From positions 45,049,835 through 45,113,834 of the forward strand of contig NC_088102.1 in NCBI RefSeq assembly GCF_036370855.1: a stretch of 64,000 nucleotides of DNA, written 5' to 3'. Of the stretch, positions 11,301-21,900 are shown piece after piece. The notes beneath the pieces are model-generated. The model was not told the DNA's origin. It searched no databases and saw only the letters and a program-made list of their open reading frames with translations. The stretch is from Dromaius novaehollandiae. Lineage: Eukaryota; Chordata; Aves; Casuariiformes; Dromaiidae. Numbering within the stretch: position 1 is the stretch's first letter; each line of letters starts with the position of its first letter. The translations under genes were made by a program, and so were the position numbers.

Positions 11301-11880
11301 CACTCCTTTTTCCGGACCAACCATCTGCCCTGCTTCCTTCCCAGATACAAACTGTACCGTGCCAGAGCCCTGTAGCGGGGTAGGAGGCTAGGCCTGACCC
11401 GCTTTCCCCTGCCGCGAGCTGAGTCCTGGCACCAGGGAGTTTGGGAGGAGCAGGGAGACTCAGAGAGGGCAGGGGCAGGTGGTGACACGGGTGAGCAGCT
11501 CCAGGTGGGTGCCCTGCCTGGCAGGATTGAGCAAATCCAGGGGCTATCAATGTCCAGGGAGAGCGCTGACCTTTGCGGCTCCATTTACGCTGTTGCAGAG
11601 GCTTCACAAGGACGCAGTAGGAGAGAAGCTGGATTTTGGAAACCAGATATCAAAGGATGACAGAGCCTAGCAAGCTACTCCGAATTTCAGCAGTGCCTAG
11701 TCAGCAGCCAGCAACCACCACACCAATAACAGAAACTGGCTTATCCCTGACTCTAAAGTCTGCTATGAAAATAAATAATCTGCAAATTAAAGTTTCGCTG
11801 CAATGTGGTGGCATTGCCCCACATTCTGTACTCTGGAGGAGAGATTAGAGCCAATCTGCAATCAGAGCCAGCCCATGATC
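11300..11880. other. Unassigned flank
   Basis: Nothing recognised. Confidence 0.5.
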
Positions 11881-12110
11881 CTATCAGGATATTACTGTAT
11901 TATTGAACTGGGAATTGAGAGAAGGAGTTTAATAGCTACAATGTTATCAGGGATCAAACATTAGACTCCAGGAAAGGACATGACTTTGCATGCTTTCCCT
12001 GCTTTGAGGCAGCAATCACATGCCATGAAATTCTTAAGGCTAAAAGTATTTTAATCTCTGCATCAAATTAACCCAGATTCATACATAAAAGCCATCAACA
12101 GGGCACATAA
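11880..12110. promoter_or_regulatory. Candidate conserved non-coding element
   Basis: AT-rich block with ATATTACTGTATTATTGAAC, GTTTAATAGCTACAATG, CTTTGCATGC and GTATTTTAATCTCTGCATC. Not repeat-like. Composition-based suggestion. Confidence 0.25.
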
Positions 12111-12561
12111 ACCTATCTTCTTCCCAGCACAAGCTTCTCAAACAGCCCAAGAGATCATTCCTGCCTTTGGGAACATGAGTTCACAGCAGGGAACCTGGTT
12201 TGACTGAAGGTGGAAACTAGCTACTCACAGCTTGAACGTCTCATGGCTCTGCTGCTGCAGGAGTTCACATCCAGCAAACACGACGGTCTGTCAGCCACAG
12301 TATGGGCCAGGAAGAGCAGAACTGCAGCATGTCGAAAGCAGAGGGACCTGAAGGTGCCAGAGCAGGCAGAGTCAGTGTGCCTGACCCCATGGATGCAATG
12401 TAACTCCCTTATCCTGAGACATTAAGAATGTGTAGCCTGGAGGCTGCAAAGGCAGGAATACCCTGCCCCCAGCTGAGCCTCGTGAATGCTACAAAGAAAC
12501 ATGCTGCTATGCTAATGCAGAGCAAGTTCTTGTAATGCTGTTGTCACCCGTGAAGTGATGT

Positions 12562-12680
12562 TTGTGATTAGAGCAGGAACACCTGGGTTCTGTTTCCAAA
12601 TGTGCCTCTCATTTTCTGAGTAAAAGCCTGGGCAGAACACTTCTCATCTGTATGTCCATCTGTTAAATACATATTTTATA
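12562..12680 (+). mobile_element. MIR-like SINE relic
   Basis: Reads as a degraded MIR core: CCTGGGTTCTGTTTCCAAAT, then TGTGCCTCTCATTTTCTGAG, GCCTGGGCAGAACACTTCTC and CATCTGTATGTCCATCTGTT. This follows the order expected of MIR (gggttcgaatcc, tctgccac, tgggcaagt, cctc, catctgtaaaat). Match is by eye. Confidence 0.5.
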
Positions 12681-14550
12681 CCTTAGAGAATTATAAACTT
12701 TAGTTTCTCTTTAAAACCGAGGTAGGGGCATGTCTCCCACTGCTCAGAACTTCCCTATCCTGCCAAGCATCTCTTGAACCTTGCCCATCTGAGGCTCAGG
12801 CCCCCACCCAATCCTGCTTGCTCCGCACCACCAGGGTGGAGGAGCTCAGCCTGAACCAGCAGGTGAGACCCTCCCTTCACACAGCAGCCCCCAGTACGCA
12901 CCAGGAACCCAGGTGGGGAAGGTGCACAGTTGGGGGCTGATCAACAGCATTTGGTATTCAGATGGGTGGCACAGAGGAAACCTTGCTGTGCTCTCTCCAG
13001 CATGCCACATGAGCCTGCCCCTGGCCAGGGTGGGAAGGGGCACTTTGCAGCCCTTGAGCCCTCTGGCAGGGCCTTGCAGGGAAAGTGCTCTGCCAAGATG
13101 AGGGGATGATGCCCCCAGTGCCAGCTTCCCGGAGAGGATAGATTGAGCCCTGCTAGCTCCTACTTGTGCTGTATGCTAGCAACAATCACTTAAAAGGAAA
13201 ATAAACAGTAGTAGAGGGAGCTAACCAAGAACAGAGAGGTGCTTCTGTTCAAGACGCTGTGGAGAAACAAATCCCTGCATTCACTAGAGTGCACCGAACA
13301 TGCTTTAATGAGCCTCCCACAGATTACCATGGCAGGAGCACCAAGCCACAGCAGCAGGGCAGGGAGGAGAGGCCTCTGCTTCTGGAGAGTGAGTAAAAAG
13401 GGGCTCTGACATTAATTGGCTGGCAGTATGCAGAGGGTGTCAGCTAGAAATCAAAAGCTGTCTCCTTCCCAGCCCCTTTGTATGCTGAGTGCCCCCTCTA
13501 TGTGGAGTCAGCAGCAGCATGACATTTATGTGCTGCGCACCAAGATCCCAATTACAGCTCCGATGGCTCACATACTGCACACTTTACTTAATTTGCCTTT
13601 TCCTGGAGAACAGCTTCTCTGACAGATTGGGACTGAGCTGCTCCCCAGCAAACTGCCTCTTCCATCAGCCCAAAGAGAGGTTAGAAATGTCAACTTTGGG
13701 CCTCAGTTTTGGCCCAAGGAAGGCCAACAATAGCAAAAGCCTCCTTATTTCTAGAGGAAATCTGTAGGGCCTCCCCAGGCCAACAGGGATGAGAAAAGCC
13801 ATGATGAGCAGTAAGATCTCCTGACACCCCAGAGCTCCCATTAAATCACAAACCACTTGTGGTTGTAAACAGCCTTCTCCCAAGGACACGGTTGATGTCT
13901 CTGCCAGCATCTCCCCCACGGCTGAGCACCAGGCAGCCCCACAGGTCACACACCCCTCGCTGCGGCAGCTGCGCGCTGCCACCCGCTGCCCAGGGCATAA
14001 GGCTCCAGCAGGAACATAGAGGGACACAGCACCTGCAGGCCGCCAGGTTCAGGGAGCTGAGAAAACAGCTGCTACCACCACAGACACCAACGAAATGACC
14101 CTCCTGATGCACCCAGCTGTGAAATGAGTGCCTACCCGCTCCCCCCCTCCTTTCTGAGAGCTCTTGGCCATCATGAAGAGCCAGGATCCCAGCACCACTC
14201 AGCTAAGCGGTGGGGTCCCAACCCCCCTGCTCACCACAGGGTGGGACTGGCAGAGGGAGTTACGCAGAGGTGCTGGGGGCAGAGAAAAGAGCCAGCAAAG
14301 GAGGGAGGACAGAAAACACAGGACTCTGGGAGATGAACTGGTCTCACCTGGCACTCCTCAGGAGTTAATCTGGTCCCAGGCCCAGCATGCTGGGGCATTC
14401 ATCCACTGCAGCAGTGCCCCTTCAGGCTAGCATTAAGGAGGATTCACACAAAAGCCCCTCCCCCCCAGCAGGGCACCTCCTGCTTTAGCTCCTCCCACCA
14501 CCTCATGCTTCTGGCACCTTCTCTCTCCTTCCCCACCAGCTCATTAGGGC
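12680..14550. other. Unassigned flank
   Basis: No gene or confident repeat. A small GC-rich spot with CpGs lies near 13960-13990 but is far too short for a CpG island. Confidence 0.5.
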
Positions 14551-14579
14551 TTTTAGAGACAGCTGGCCTTACCGCACCT

Positions 14580-14830
14580 GGGCCAACCCACCATTAACCT
14601 CTTTCCACACCAAGAATTGGCCTTTACTTTCGACTCCAATTCCCATCTCAAACAGTTTTCATCTCCAGGAGAACTTTACCTCCTCGCCCTTGAGGTGACT
14701 AAGTTTCTTTAATAGCCTCTTGTGAGGAACTTTATCAAAAGCCTTTTGAAAGCTAAATAAAATTCTTTGCACTGCATTTCTTCTTTCTCCAAGATTTTCT
14801 TAGCACATTTAAATGCTCCTGACAGGCTAG
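14580..14830 (-). mobile_element. CR1/L3-type LINE fragment, antisense
   Basis: Phrases CCTTGAGGTGACTAAGTTTC, TTTAATAGCCTCTTGTGAGG and AACTTTATCAAAAGCCTTTT followed by GAAAGCTAAATAAAATTC match reverse-complement CR1/L3 3' sequence from memory. Confidence 0.6.
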
Positions 14831-16420
14831 AGCTGAGAAAAGCTTTTGATTTTTAAGATTATTTCCTGCTCCTAAGCAGCAGAGCTCTCATTTTGCCTCT
14901 TAAATGGGGCCAGCAAACGTGTGGCTCCAGCTTGGTTTCCTCAGGCAGCTCCTGTTGAATTACCACCTCGCTCCTGGCAGGGTGTTTGCTTCAATGGTGT
15001 GTTATCACACTGCAGCACATACATGAGCTGTGAGGTTTTGGGAAGAAGACCCATGACACTGCTGCCCTTCCATCCCCTGCACACGAGCAATACCACAGCC
15101 TCCTGTCCTGCACAGGACTCCATGCCCTAGGTAATCATATACAGATTCAGAATGGTTTCTAGGCCTGAGCACACGGGTCAGCTCAAGCCCTGTCCAAACC
15201 TTCAACCAAGGTTTGAACTTCAAGACTGCTGCACTAAAACACAGAAGTCCAAGGCAGAAAGAGGATTTTGTCCCACCAGAAGCACGGAGGGCACAAGTAA
15301 CATGTCATACTGGAAAAAGAATGTGAGCCCACAGAGTCAAAATACTTGCTTTTTCTCCCGTCTCCCACCTTCCTGCCCCTCCACCTCACTCCGTCAGGTC
15401 TCAGGCAAGGGAGAGAAATGGAGCTTGGCAGACTCTATGCCTGAAAGTCAAAACGCTGCGCTCTCTATGTTTAAGACCACTACTTCTGGCACTGAAGAGC
15501 ACCCACTAGTCTTGTAGCCACAGCAAGACATCTACAAATAGCATCTCCAAAGCCGCATCTAAAGATTAAGCCCACTCTCACCTACTCCTGCCCACCATTA
15601 CTGCATAAAGCTTGTATGAACACAGAAGATAGAGTGCAGCTCTTCTCAGCCTTTGGCCTAAAGCAGCAACTAAGTTAGAAGAACCATCAAATCTGCCTGC
15701 TCTGATAAAACCACCATCCTTACCTCATCTGGAGGAGTTTCCCTACAAGCCTCCAAATGAAAAGCTGCAGAGATGCCCTGAATCCACATTAAATAGAGTA
15801 GCTGTGTTTTGCTCCTGCTCCCACCAGAGCTCAGCATCTGCTCTGCCAGTCTCTCCAATGGGGGCAGGTCTTGACCAAGGGCAAGTCCACAGCAGAGCAG
15901 GCTTCAGGCTTCTGCACAGCTGCAGTGCGGCAGCCTGGCCAGAGTGCCCCAGCAATGGAGCACATGAGGCCTTTGGGAATCTGCCAGCACTAGAGCAAGG
16001 CATCCCAGAAGACCCTTCTCCAAACACAATGGAAAATTTTCCATAGGCAGTCTGGCTCAGGCTACGGAAATGGACATCCATAAATGCTCTGCAACACATT
16101 TATTAAGCATGTGCCTCAAGACTCTTCCAGGAATCACACAGGGAGAGGGACCATGCCAGGCTGAGCTGAAGCAAAGGCAGTTTTTTCCAGGCTGTTTTTC
16201 TTTGTTTGTTTTCAAGAAGAGCAGTTAACAGCTCTGCCTAGATCTGTACCCACCCTGTCTGCGCAAGACTCTAGATGAGACACAGCTCCTCTGGCTCCCA
16301 GTGTCAGCACATGCCCAGGCCACCCTACACTGAGGCAAGACAGGGATGCATGAAGCCTTCCTCACCACACAAGGGAATCCCATTTTTCAGGCTGCTCTTC
16401 TATCAGATCAGGGATGTGGT
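14830..16420. other. Unassigned flank
   Basis: No gene, RNA gene or clear repeat recognised on either strand. Confidence 0.5.
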
Positions 16421-16424
16421 TGGC

Positions 16425-16620
16425 TCAGGGCAGGTTTTAGAGCCTCATTAACACTCTGCAATGAGGCCTGGCAGCAGCTGATTTGATTTAAGGTTCATTT
16501 CCAGGCTGTGATTTAAGAGAAGATTTGCTTAATGTTCTCTAACAGACTCTTCTGATTGGGAGCTTGAGTGCTGCCTAATGATAGTCTTATTTATTGTAAT
16601 GTCTTTGCAGTGCAGAGCCT
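16425..16620. promoter_or_regulatory. Candidate conserved non-coding element
   Basis: Contains GAGCCTCATTAACACTCTGC, GCTGATTTGATTTAAGG, TTTGCTTAATGTTCTC and CTGCCTAATGATAGTCTTAT. Many TAAT-type cores and a low-repeat look. It also includes one AATAAA on the minus strand. Confidence 0.3.
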
Positions 16621-16724
16621 AAAGGAGCAGGGCAGAAGCACAGCAGCTGCTGGCAAGTACTCAGACAGCAAGGGAAGCATCCCTCACTGCAGGAAGTGGT
16701 AACAGGCACTGGAAACTGCATTCC

Positions 16725-16730
16725 TTTATT
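16725..16730 (-). terminator. Alternative polyadenylation hexamer AATAAA
   Basis: Canonical AATAAA on the minus strand, about 1.48 kb past the AMBRA1 stop. A second AATAAA lies at 16590-16595. Either could mark a longer 3' UTR, and neither has a striking GT-rich element after it. Confidence 0.25.
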
Positions 16731-17119
16731 CAGGACAGCCAGATATTGTATCTGCTCCCTGCTTCAAGAGGTCTGCAAGACAGACCGCTCTTGGTTTGCC
16801 TAAGATAGACAGCACAATGTCTCTATATGCCTTTTTTCTCCATTTTCTCCCCAATGCAGTATTTGAGTGGTGGGGAACATCAAAGTGCCTGTTTATCTCC
16901 AGAGGGGTTAAAAGGCAACTCACAAACAAGACTTCCAGTTTCTCCTCCCTGTTGCCCAGTTTTGGGCTTCCAACTCAATGGCTAAGCCTGCTTTCCTCCT
17001 GGGAGGAAGGCAGTTGCAATCTGACATTTGTAAACTGCTTTGAGCTTCTGAGCTGGACATACCCATCCCAAGGCCAAATGTGCAGACATCCATCACACAA
17101 GTGAAGACAGTAGGTCAAG

Positions 17120-18209
17120 CAAGGGTTTGTCATATTTTAATGACATTGATCTTTGGTGTTTCCCTCGTTAGCACTCACACTCTCCCCGTCCTTCCTCCAC
17201 AAGCCTGCTAGGGATGGAGAGTTACAAACGAAAAGGAAAATCACATTTGAGACTAAAAACAAAATATCAGAGCCTTGATTTTCTCCACTAGAAACTACAT
17301 GTACAAGGTCAAGATTTCACATGCAACACCTTACATCACAGACCCATACCTCACACCCTGGCCTGGAGCTGAAAGTATTCCCTGCCCCCTGCCGAGGTGC
17401 AGCTCAGACCTGGTGCCATGAGACTGCTGGGATGGCTCATTCACATTAAGCTTGGCACAGCTTAGAATATCCTTGCATGAACTGCATCCTGACTAGAAAG
17501 CAGTAGCCCCTTTCCCTCTACCCATCTGTAACAGCAGCTCTGCTTAGGTTCCTGCCAAGTACTAAACCAACACTCTAAAAGGGAAAGAACTCCACTCATG
17601 AGCGGTTTGTGAGCCATGCAGGTTTTGCCAAAGTCCAGCTCTTCCTAGAGAAGACCACAACTCAGGCAGGAAGGGTCCCAAAAGACACTGTGCTCTGAAG
17701 GGGAGCAGGGCTGTGCCACTGAGTGGGACTGTGGCCTGGAAGACTCCTCCACTCCAGCAAAGAGCTGGAGCATCACATGCAGGTCTGTCCAGTAGGACTG
17801 CCTGTCTCCGGAAGGATGTTGCAAGCCCTTTTTCCCTTTCTTCACTCTACTAATCAATCCCTAGGCATAAAAGGGCAGGAAAGAGGAAAGGAAAGAAGCT
17901 TTACCAAAGGATGTTTACCAAATTGCAGGGTTAGGGCTGAGCTCAGGGGATCTGCACAAGGTGCAACCAGGATGGTCTATGTTCCTCTTAACTGTTCAGC
18001 AGCAGGAATGTTGGAATTTAAGATAATATGCCTCCTTCCCCATGGCTTCTCTTGCAGTTCTTATCCCTTCCCACTCAGGGTACAGATGCCCTCTGAACTG
18101 CCAACATCCTGCCAAAGCCACAAGTCCCTACTCTTCCAGCTCCTGGCCAGTTGTGAGGTACAGGTCTCTGCTGAGCAGTACAAGGGTAGCACCAACACAC
18201 AACTCATCT
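17120..18209 (-). other. AMBRA1: Probable AMBRA1 3' untranslated region
   Basis: About 1.1 kb directly downstream of the stop codon, with no coding signal and no recognisable repeat. The right border is certain (stop codon at 18210). The left border is a guess, set just past an ATTAAA hexamer at 17136-17141 on the minus strand. Other hexamers farther down would lengthen the UTR to about 1.5-1.6 kb. Confidence 0.45.
17136..17141 (-). terminator. Candidate polyadenylation signal ATTAAA
   Basis: Minus strand reads ATTAAA about 1.07 kb past the AMBRA1 stop. A GT-rich stretch (TTGTGTGATGGATGTCTG, about 17080-17103) follows some 35-60 bases downstream, as expected of a downstream element. It is the first good hexamer plus GT-rich pair seen. 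No transcript evidence is available. Confidence 0.35.
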
Positions 18210-18700
18210 CTACCTGTTCCGCGACTCCCCACTGGTGCTGTCATTACTATAGAAGTTGGTACTGTCAGGAAGATGGTTATTATTAGTTAGGTCACTGTAT
18301 TCAATTGGTCCCTCAGTGTCCATGGAGGACTGGGCCTGCTCTGACAGGTCCAGATCACCAGCTCCTTGTCCTTCACTCCCGCCAGGGGCTGTCCGCGGGC
18401 TCAGGCTATGCTCTGACAGCTGCATAGACTCCGAAAGGATCTGTCCCTCCAGCTCAGCTGCCAGCTGCTGAGAGGTGCACTGCTGTGCTGAGGTGCCCTC
18501 AGCCCCAGTGGACTCTGCACCAGTCTGAGAGCTCCGGTGGATCCGGTGGCTCACAATGATGTTGTTGCCAAAGCCGCCCATAGACGCCATGGTGGTGCTC
18601 TGCTCCCGCTGGACCACAGCAGTCATGCCACCTTCTGCCATGAGCCTTTGGATCCTACTCAGAGCGTCCTCCCCACTAGCTCCATATTCTGGACCTTCAC
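18210..18700 (-). CDS. AMBRA1: AMBRA1 last exon, C-terminal tail and stop
   Basis: The acceptor reads tctcttgcag before 18700. The exon supplies two bases of a Gly codon, 162 codons and a TAG stop at 18210-18212. The first 50 or so residues ([40 protein letters not shown]) match human nearly exactly. The remainder is low-complexity, rich in Ser, Glu, Gln and Gly, and aligns poorly apart from LSPRTA, LTNNNHL and the terminal ESRNR. Codons are clean, with no frameshift. The conserved helix-like [14 protein letters not shown] suggests a short binding segment, but I know no assigned partner for it. 3' UTR follows at lower coordinates. Confidence 0.97.
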
Positions 18701-18860
18701 CTGCAAGAGAGAACAGAAGCAAATTTGGCACACAAGGAAAACTACAGGACAAAGAATAAGCATGTTCAGCAGATGCATCACTGTGCATATGGGCTGGGAC
18801 AGAAAACTGGCTTTGCTCCAGAAGCCTGAAGTTTTATTCCTCTAACTTTCACTGAAGTGC

Positions 18861-18912
<52 letters not shown>

Positions 18913-21900
18913 AACTCTGTCAAGAAAATTTTGCTGCCACTGCCACAGATATCCCTCAGATTGCATGTCCAAGCCTTAGAGAAGCAGCTTTTTTGAGGCA
19001 TGCAAAGAGCATCTCTTAAAATCTAGGACCTTTGTATACTTTATCTCCTAGCCTTCCCTTCACAGTCAGGCAATACTGAGCTCTGAGAGAACCATCATCA
19101 GATACCTTAGTTGCTAAAGATAACTCTGAAGAACAAAATCTCACAGAAAGACAGCCCATCTAGAAGAATGAATCCCCATGGCAGGAAAGTCCAGCCCAGC
19201 TCTCTTTCCCAGCATGCTCCTTTTGCTGAAAACCTCACCCAGACTGTTTGGGGGAAAAATCTGTAATCATAAACTGCTAAAATGGTTTCATAGTGGCATC
19301 CTGCTGATTCGTATTAAAGAGATAAATCTCACTCCCAGCTCCACGAAGCCATCGCAGTGCTGATTAGAGGACAGGAGAAAGCCATGATACCTCCTGGCAC
19401 CAGGGAAATGAACACAAATGTCAGCAAGGCTAAATAGAGGCAGGAGTTTAAAAACAATAAAAAACAAAATGCCACACTGACTAGGAAGACAAAACTTTAG
19501 GGCTGTGGGGTGGAGATCATGTCTCCAATATGGGTCTATGGTATTCAGCACAACCTATGTCATTCCACTGTAGACAAAAAAAACACAAAAAAACCCCAAG
19601 ATAATTAAGACTGTTAACATGTACACAATCAGTGACAGCTTATTCCTTTTCCTCATGGGCTCAGTGGTACTTGCATCAAACACCAGTGACTGCCTCTACC
19701 GCAAGGTATGGCTAATTTCACCTTCAGACAAGCTTGCTGACTGCCCTGTCACAGAAACAACAGAGATACTAAGGGCAAATTTAATTCTCACAAATAGAAT
19801 AAGTCTTTTTCTGCTAGGGACGTAGTAGCCTGCTATATACACTATACACAGGGCAATTTTATAGCTCCTTGGTTAGAACATGACTGAGACCATAGATGCT
19901 AGTAACCACAGAAGTGTTTGCAGCAGAGCCTAGGGGTGTGTGAATACCCACTGAACAGAGTCTGGCCAACAACTCTGGCAGAGAAATCCTGTTCAGGATG
20001 TGGTTGATGCGTGAACAATGAACCAGGCTGACCAGCACAGACAACACTGAGCACAGAGGAGAACATCAGATGGCTGGAAACTTCAGTGTGAAAAGCGTAA
20101 ATGCCTGTGGACTTTGGAACCTTAATGATAAGTAGAAGGTAAGTGGAGGGTTTGAGAAGCATGCTTTTGGATTTTATCATCATTTCCTTCTGAGGGCATA
20201 AGCACTTCTGTTGTTGCATCTGGCTGTGCATGACAGGAAAGCTGAGAAGACCAAGGTTGCAGCCTGGCTTAGAGGCATGCCAGCCAGCCCTATCTACACA
20301 AGGCCTGAAGCAGCAGGTACTCTGCCCTTGACAGACCACTTACTATAAACTGGTCAATACCAAGAGCACTGGAGCTGCAATCAGCAAGGATCCCCAGCTG
20401 ATGCTCCTAACATCACGAACATGTGCTTCACAGCAGCAGTCCACACAGGCAGCACACAGTACAGCACCTTCTGCTCTTCCCTCCCCTTAATTACCACCAG
20501 CCATGGTGGAAGTTCCAGGTTTGAGGCTGTTGCCTGCTCAAGGAACAGGCAAGGGCTGATGCCACAGCAAAAATTGGCAGGTTATTAGGTCGTAAGCTTT
20601 CAGACTGTAAGCACAGAGGATGCTGGAAATTCCAGAAGGACCAACCACCAAAGGCCAGAAGTCAGCCTCGCCACACAAGCAGTCAAGAAGCACATCTGCT
20701 TTGGGGCAGATTTTTTGCCGGGGGGGGGGTCCTCCCCTTTTCCCTTCAGGTTTCAACAATGGCTTTTGCTGAATAGTTAGGAACAAAGCTTCCTGAGAGA
20801 TTTGCCTTGATCTGAGCTACCGCACAGATTCACATACAGCCCATTTCTACTGTCTGGTGACTCCCACACATTCTTCACCATGCTGCCAGTGCAGGCTACA
20901 TTAGTACTCAATGGGAAAGGGATAAGCTAACTTCCACTTAGTGGAGGTTCAGAGCATGTACACAGGCACTTACTCCAAAGCAACAGTAATGATGTAAATC
21001 CACACCTCAGAGCTCTAGAGGTTTCAGCTTACTGTAGTGACCAAACTCCAGTCCCCACTCCACCAGGTGAACAAAAGCAGTACAGAGAGAAAACCCTTAC
21101 TAGTGATGCTTCCCCCCCAGACTCCAAGGACTTTAGGCATATACTGAGCATGAAGCTGAGTTCATGCAGGAGGAACAGGCCAAGTGACAGTATATCTCAT
21201 TCCTCTTCTCTCCATTAATGCTCAAAACTATATTCTTATCTCACAGGCCCTGTAAAATCCTTTATCCTAAGCTCACATTCTTTTAGAATCACCTTCCTGG
21301 GTCAGGAAAACAGCAGAACACCCTCAGAGCACTACAGACAAAACCCTAAAAAAACCTGAGTGAGCTAACTTGCTCCAGAAACAGAAAAAGTGTGTGAAGT
21401 TCATGTGTGGTCATAACACCTGGCAATTTGTCTGCTACCCAGGCTGTCCCTGTGTCAGAATCCATCACAGAGCAGAAAGCAATCCTGAGACACAATCACC
21501 ATCTATTTCTGGACAGGGACACACACATTCTGTGCACGACAGGACAGAAAAGGATCATCCAGGGTTCCCTTCTACAATACAAATATTAGTAGCATGTCCA
21601 CAGTGCTATTCCTACAGAGCTTTTCTACCTAAGGTGACCTTTCCAGAGCTCCTATAGAAGCAGTTTGAGCATGCATATGAGCTTGGTTGGGGGGGGGGGG
21701 GGGGGGGGGGGAAGTAACAGGTAGTGTTTCTTGTGGCACTAAAGGGAGATGTGATCATTCATATCTGATTATGCAGAGCTGTGGCCCTCCCTCTTCTCTC
21801 CTTATGCAACAAGTGAATTAATTTAAAAATGCTGATATTTTTTATCTTTGAGCACCTGAATTAGTGGGTCAGCTCACGCCTCAGAGCTGTTGTTCCATGT

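Noticed and set aside
2236..17100. Search for CHRM4 or MDK, the expected neighbours of AMBRA1 on its 3' side
   Set aside because: No muscarinic receptor frame of about 480 codons and no midkine cysteine pattern was seen. They must lie left of the window or elsewhere.
18701..18788. Extending the last AMBRA1 exon upstream to an ATG at 18786-18788
   Set aside because: The frame is open, but it crosses a clear polypyrimidine tract and cag acceptor, and the extra residues do not match AMBRA1. The exon begins at 18700.
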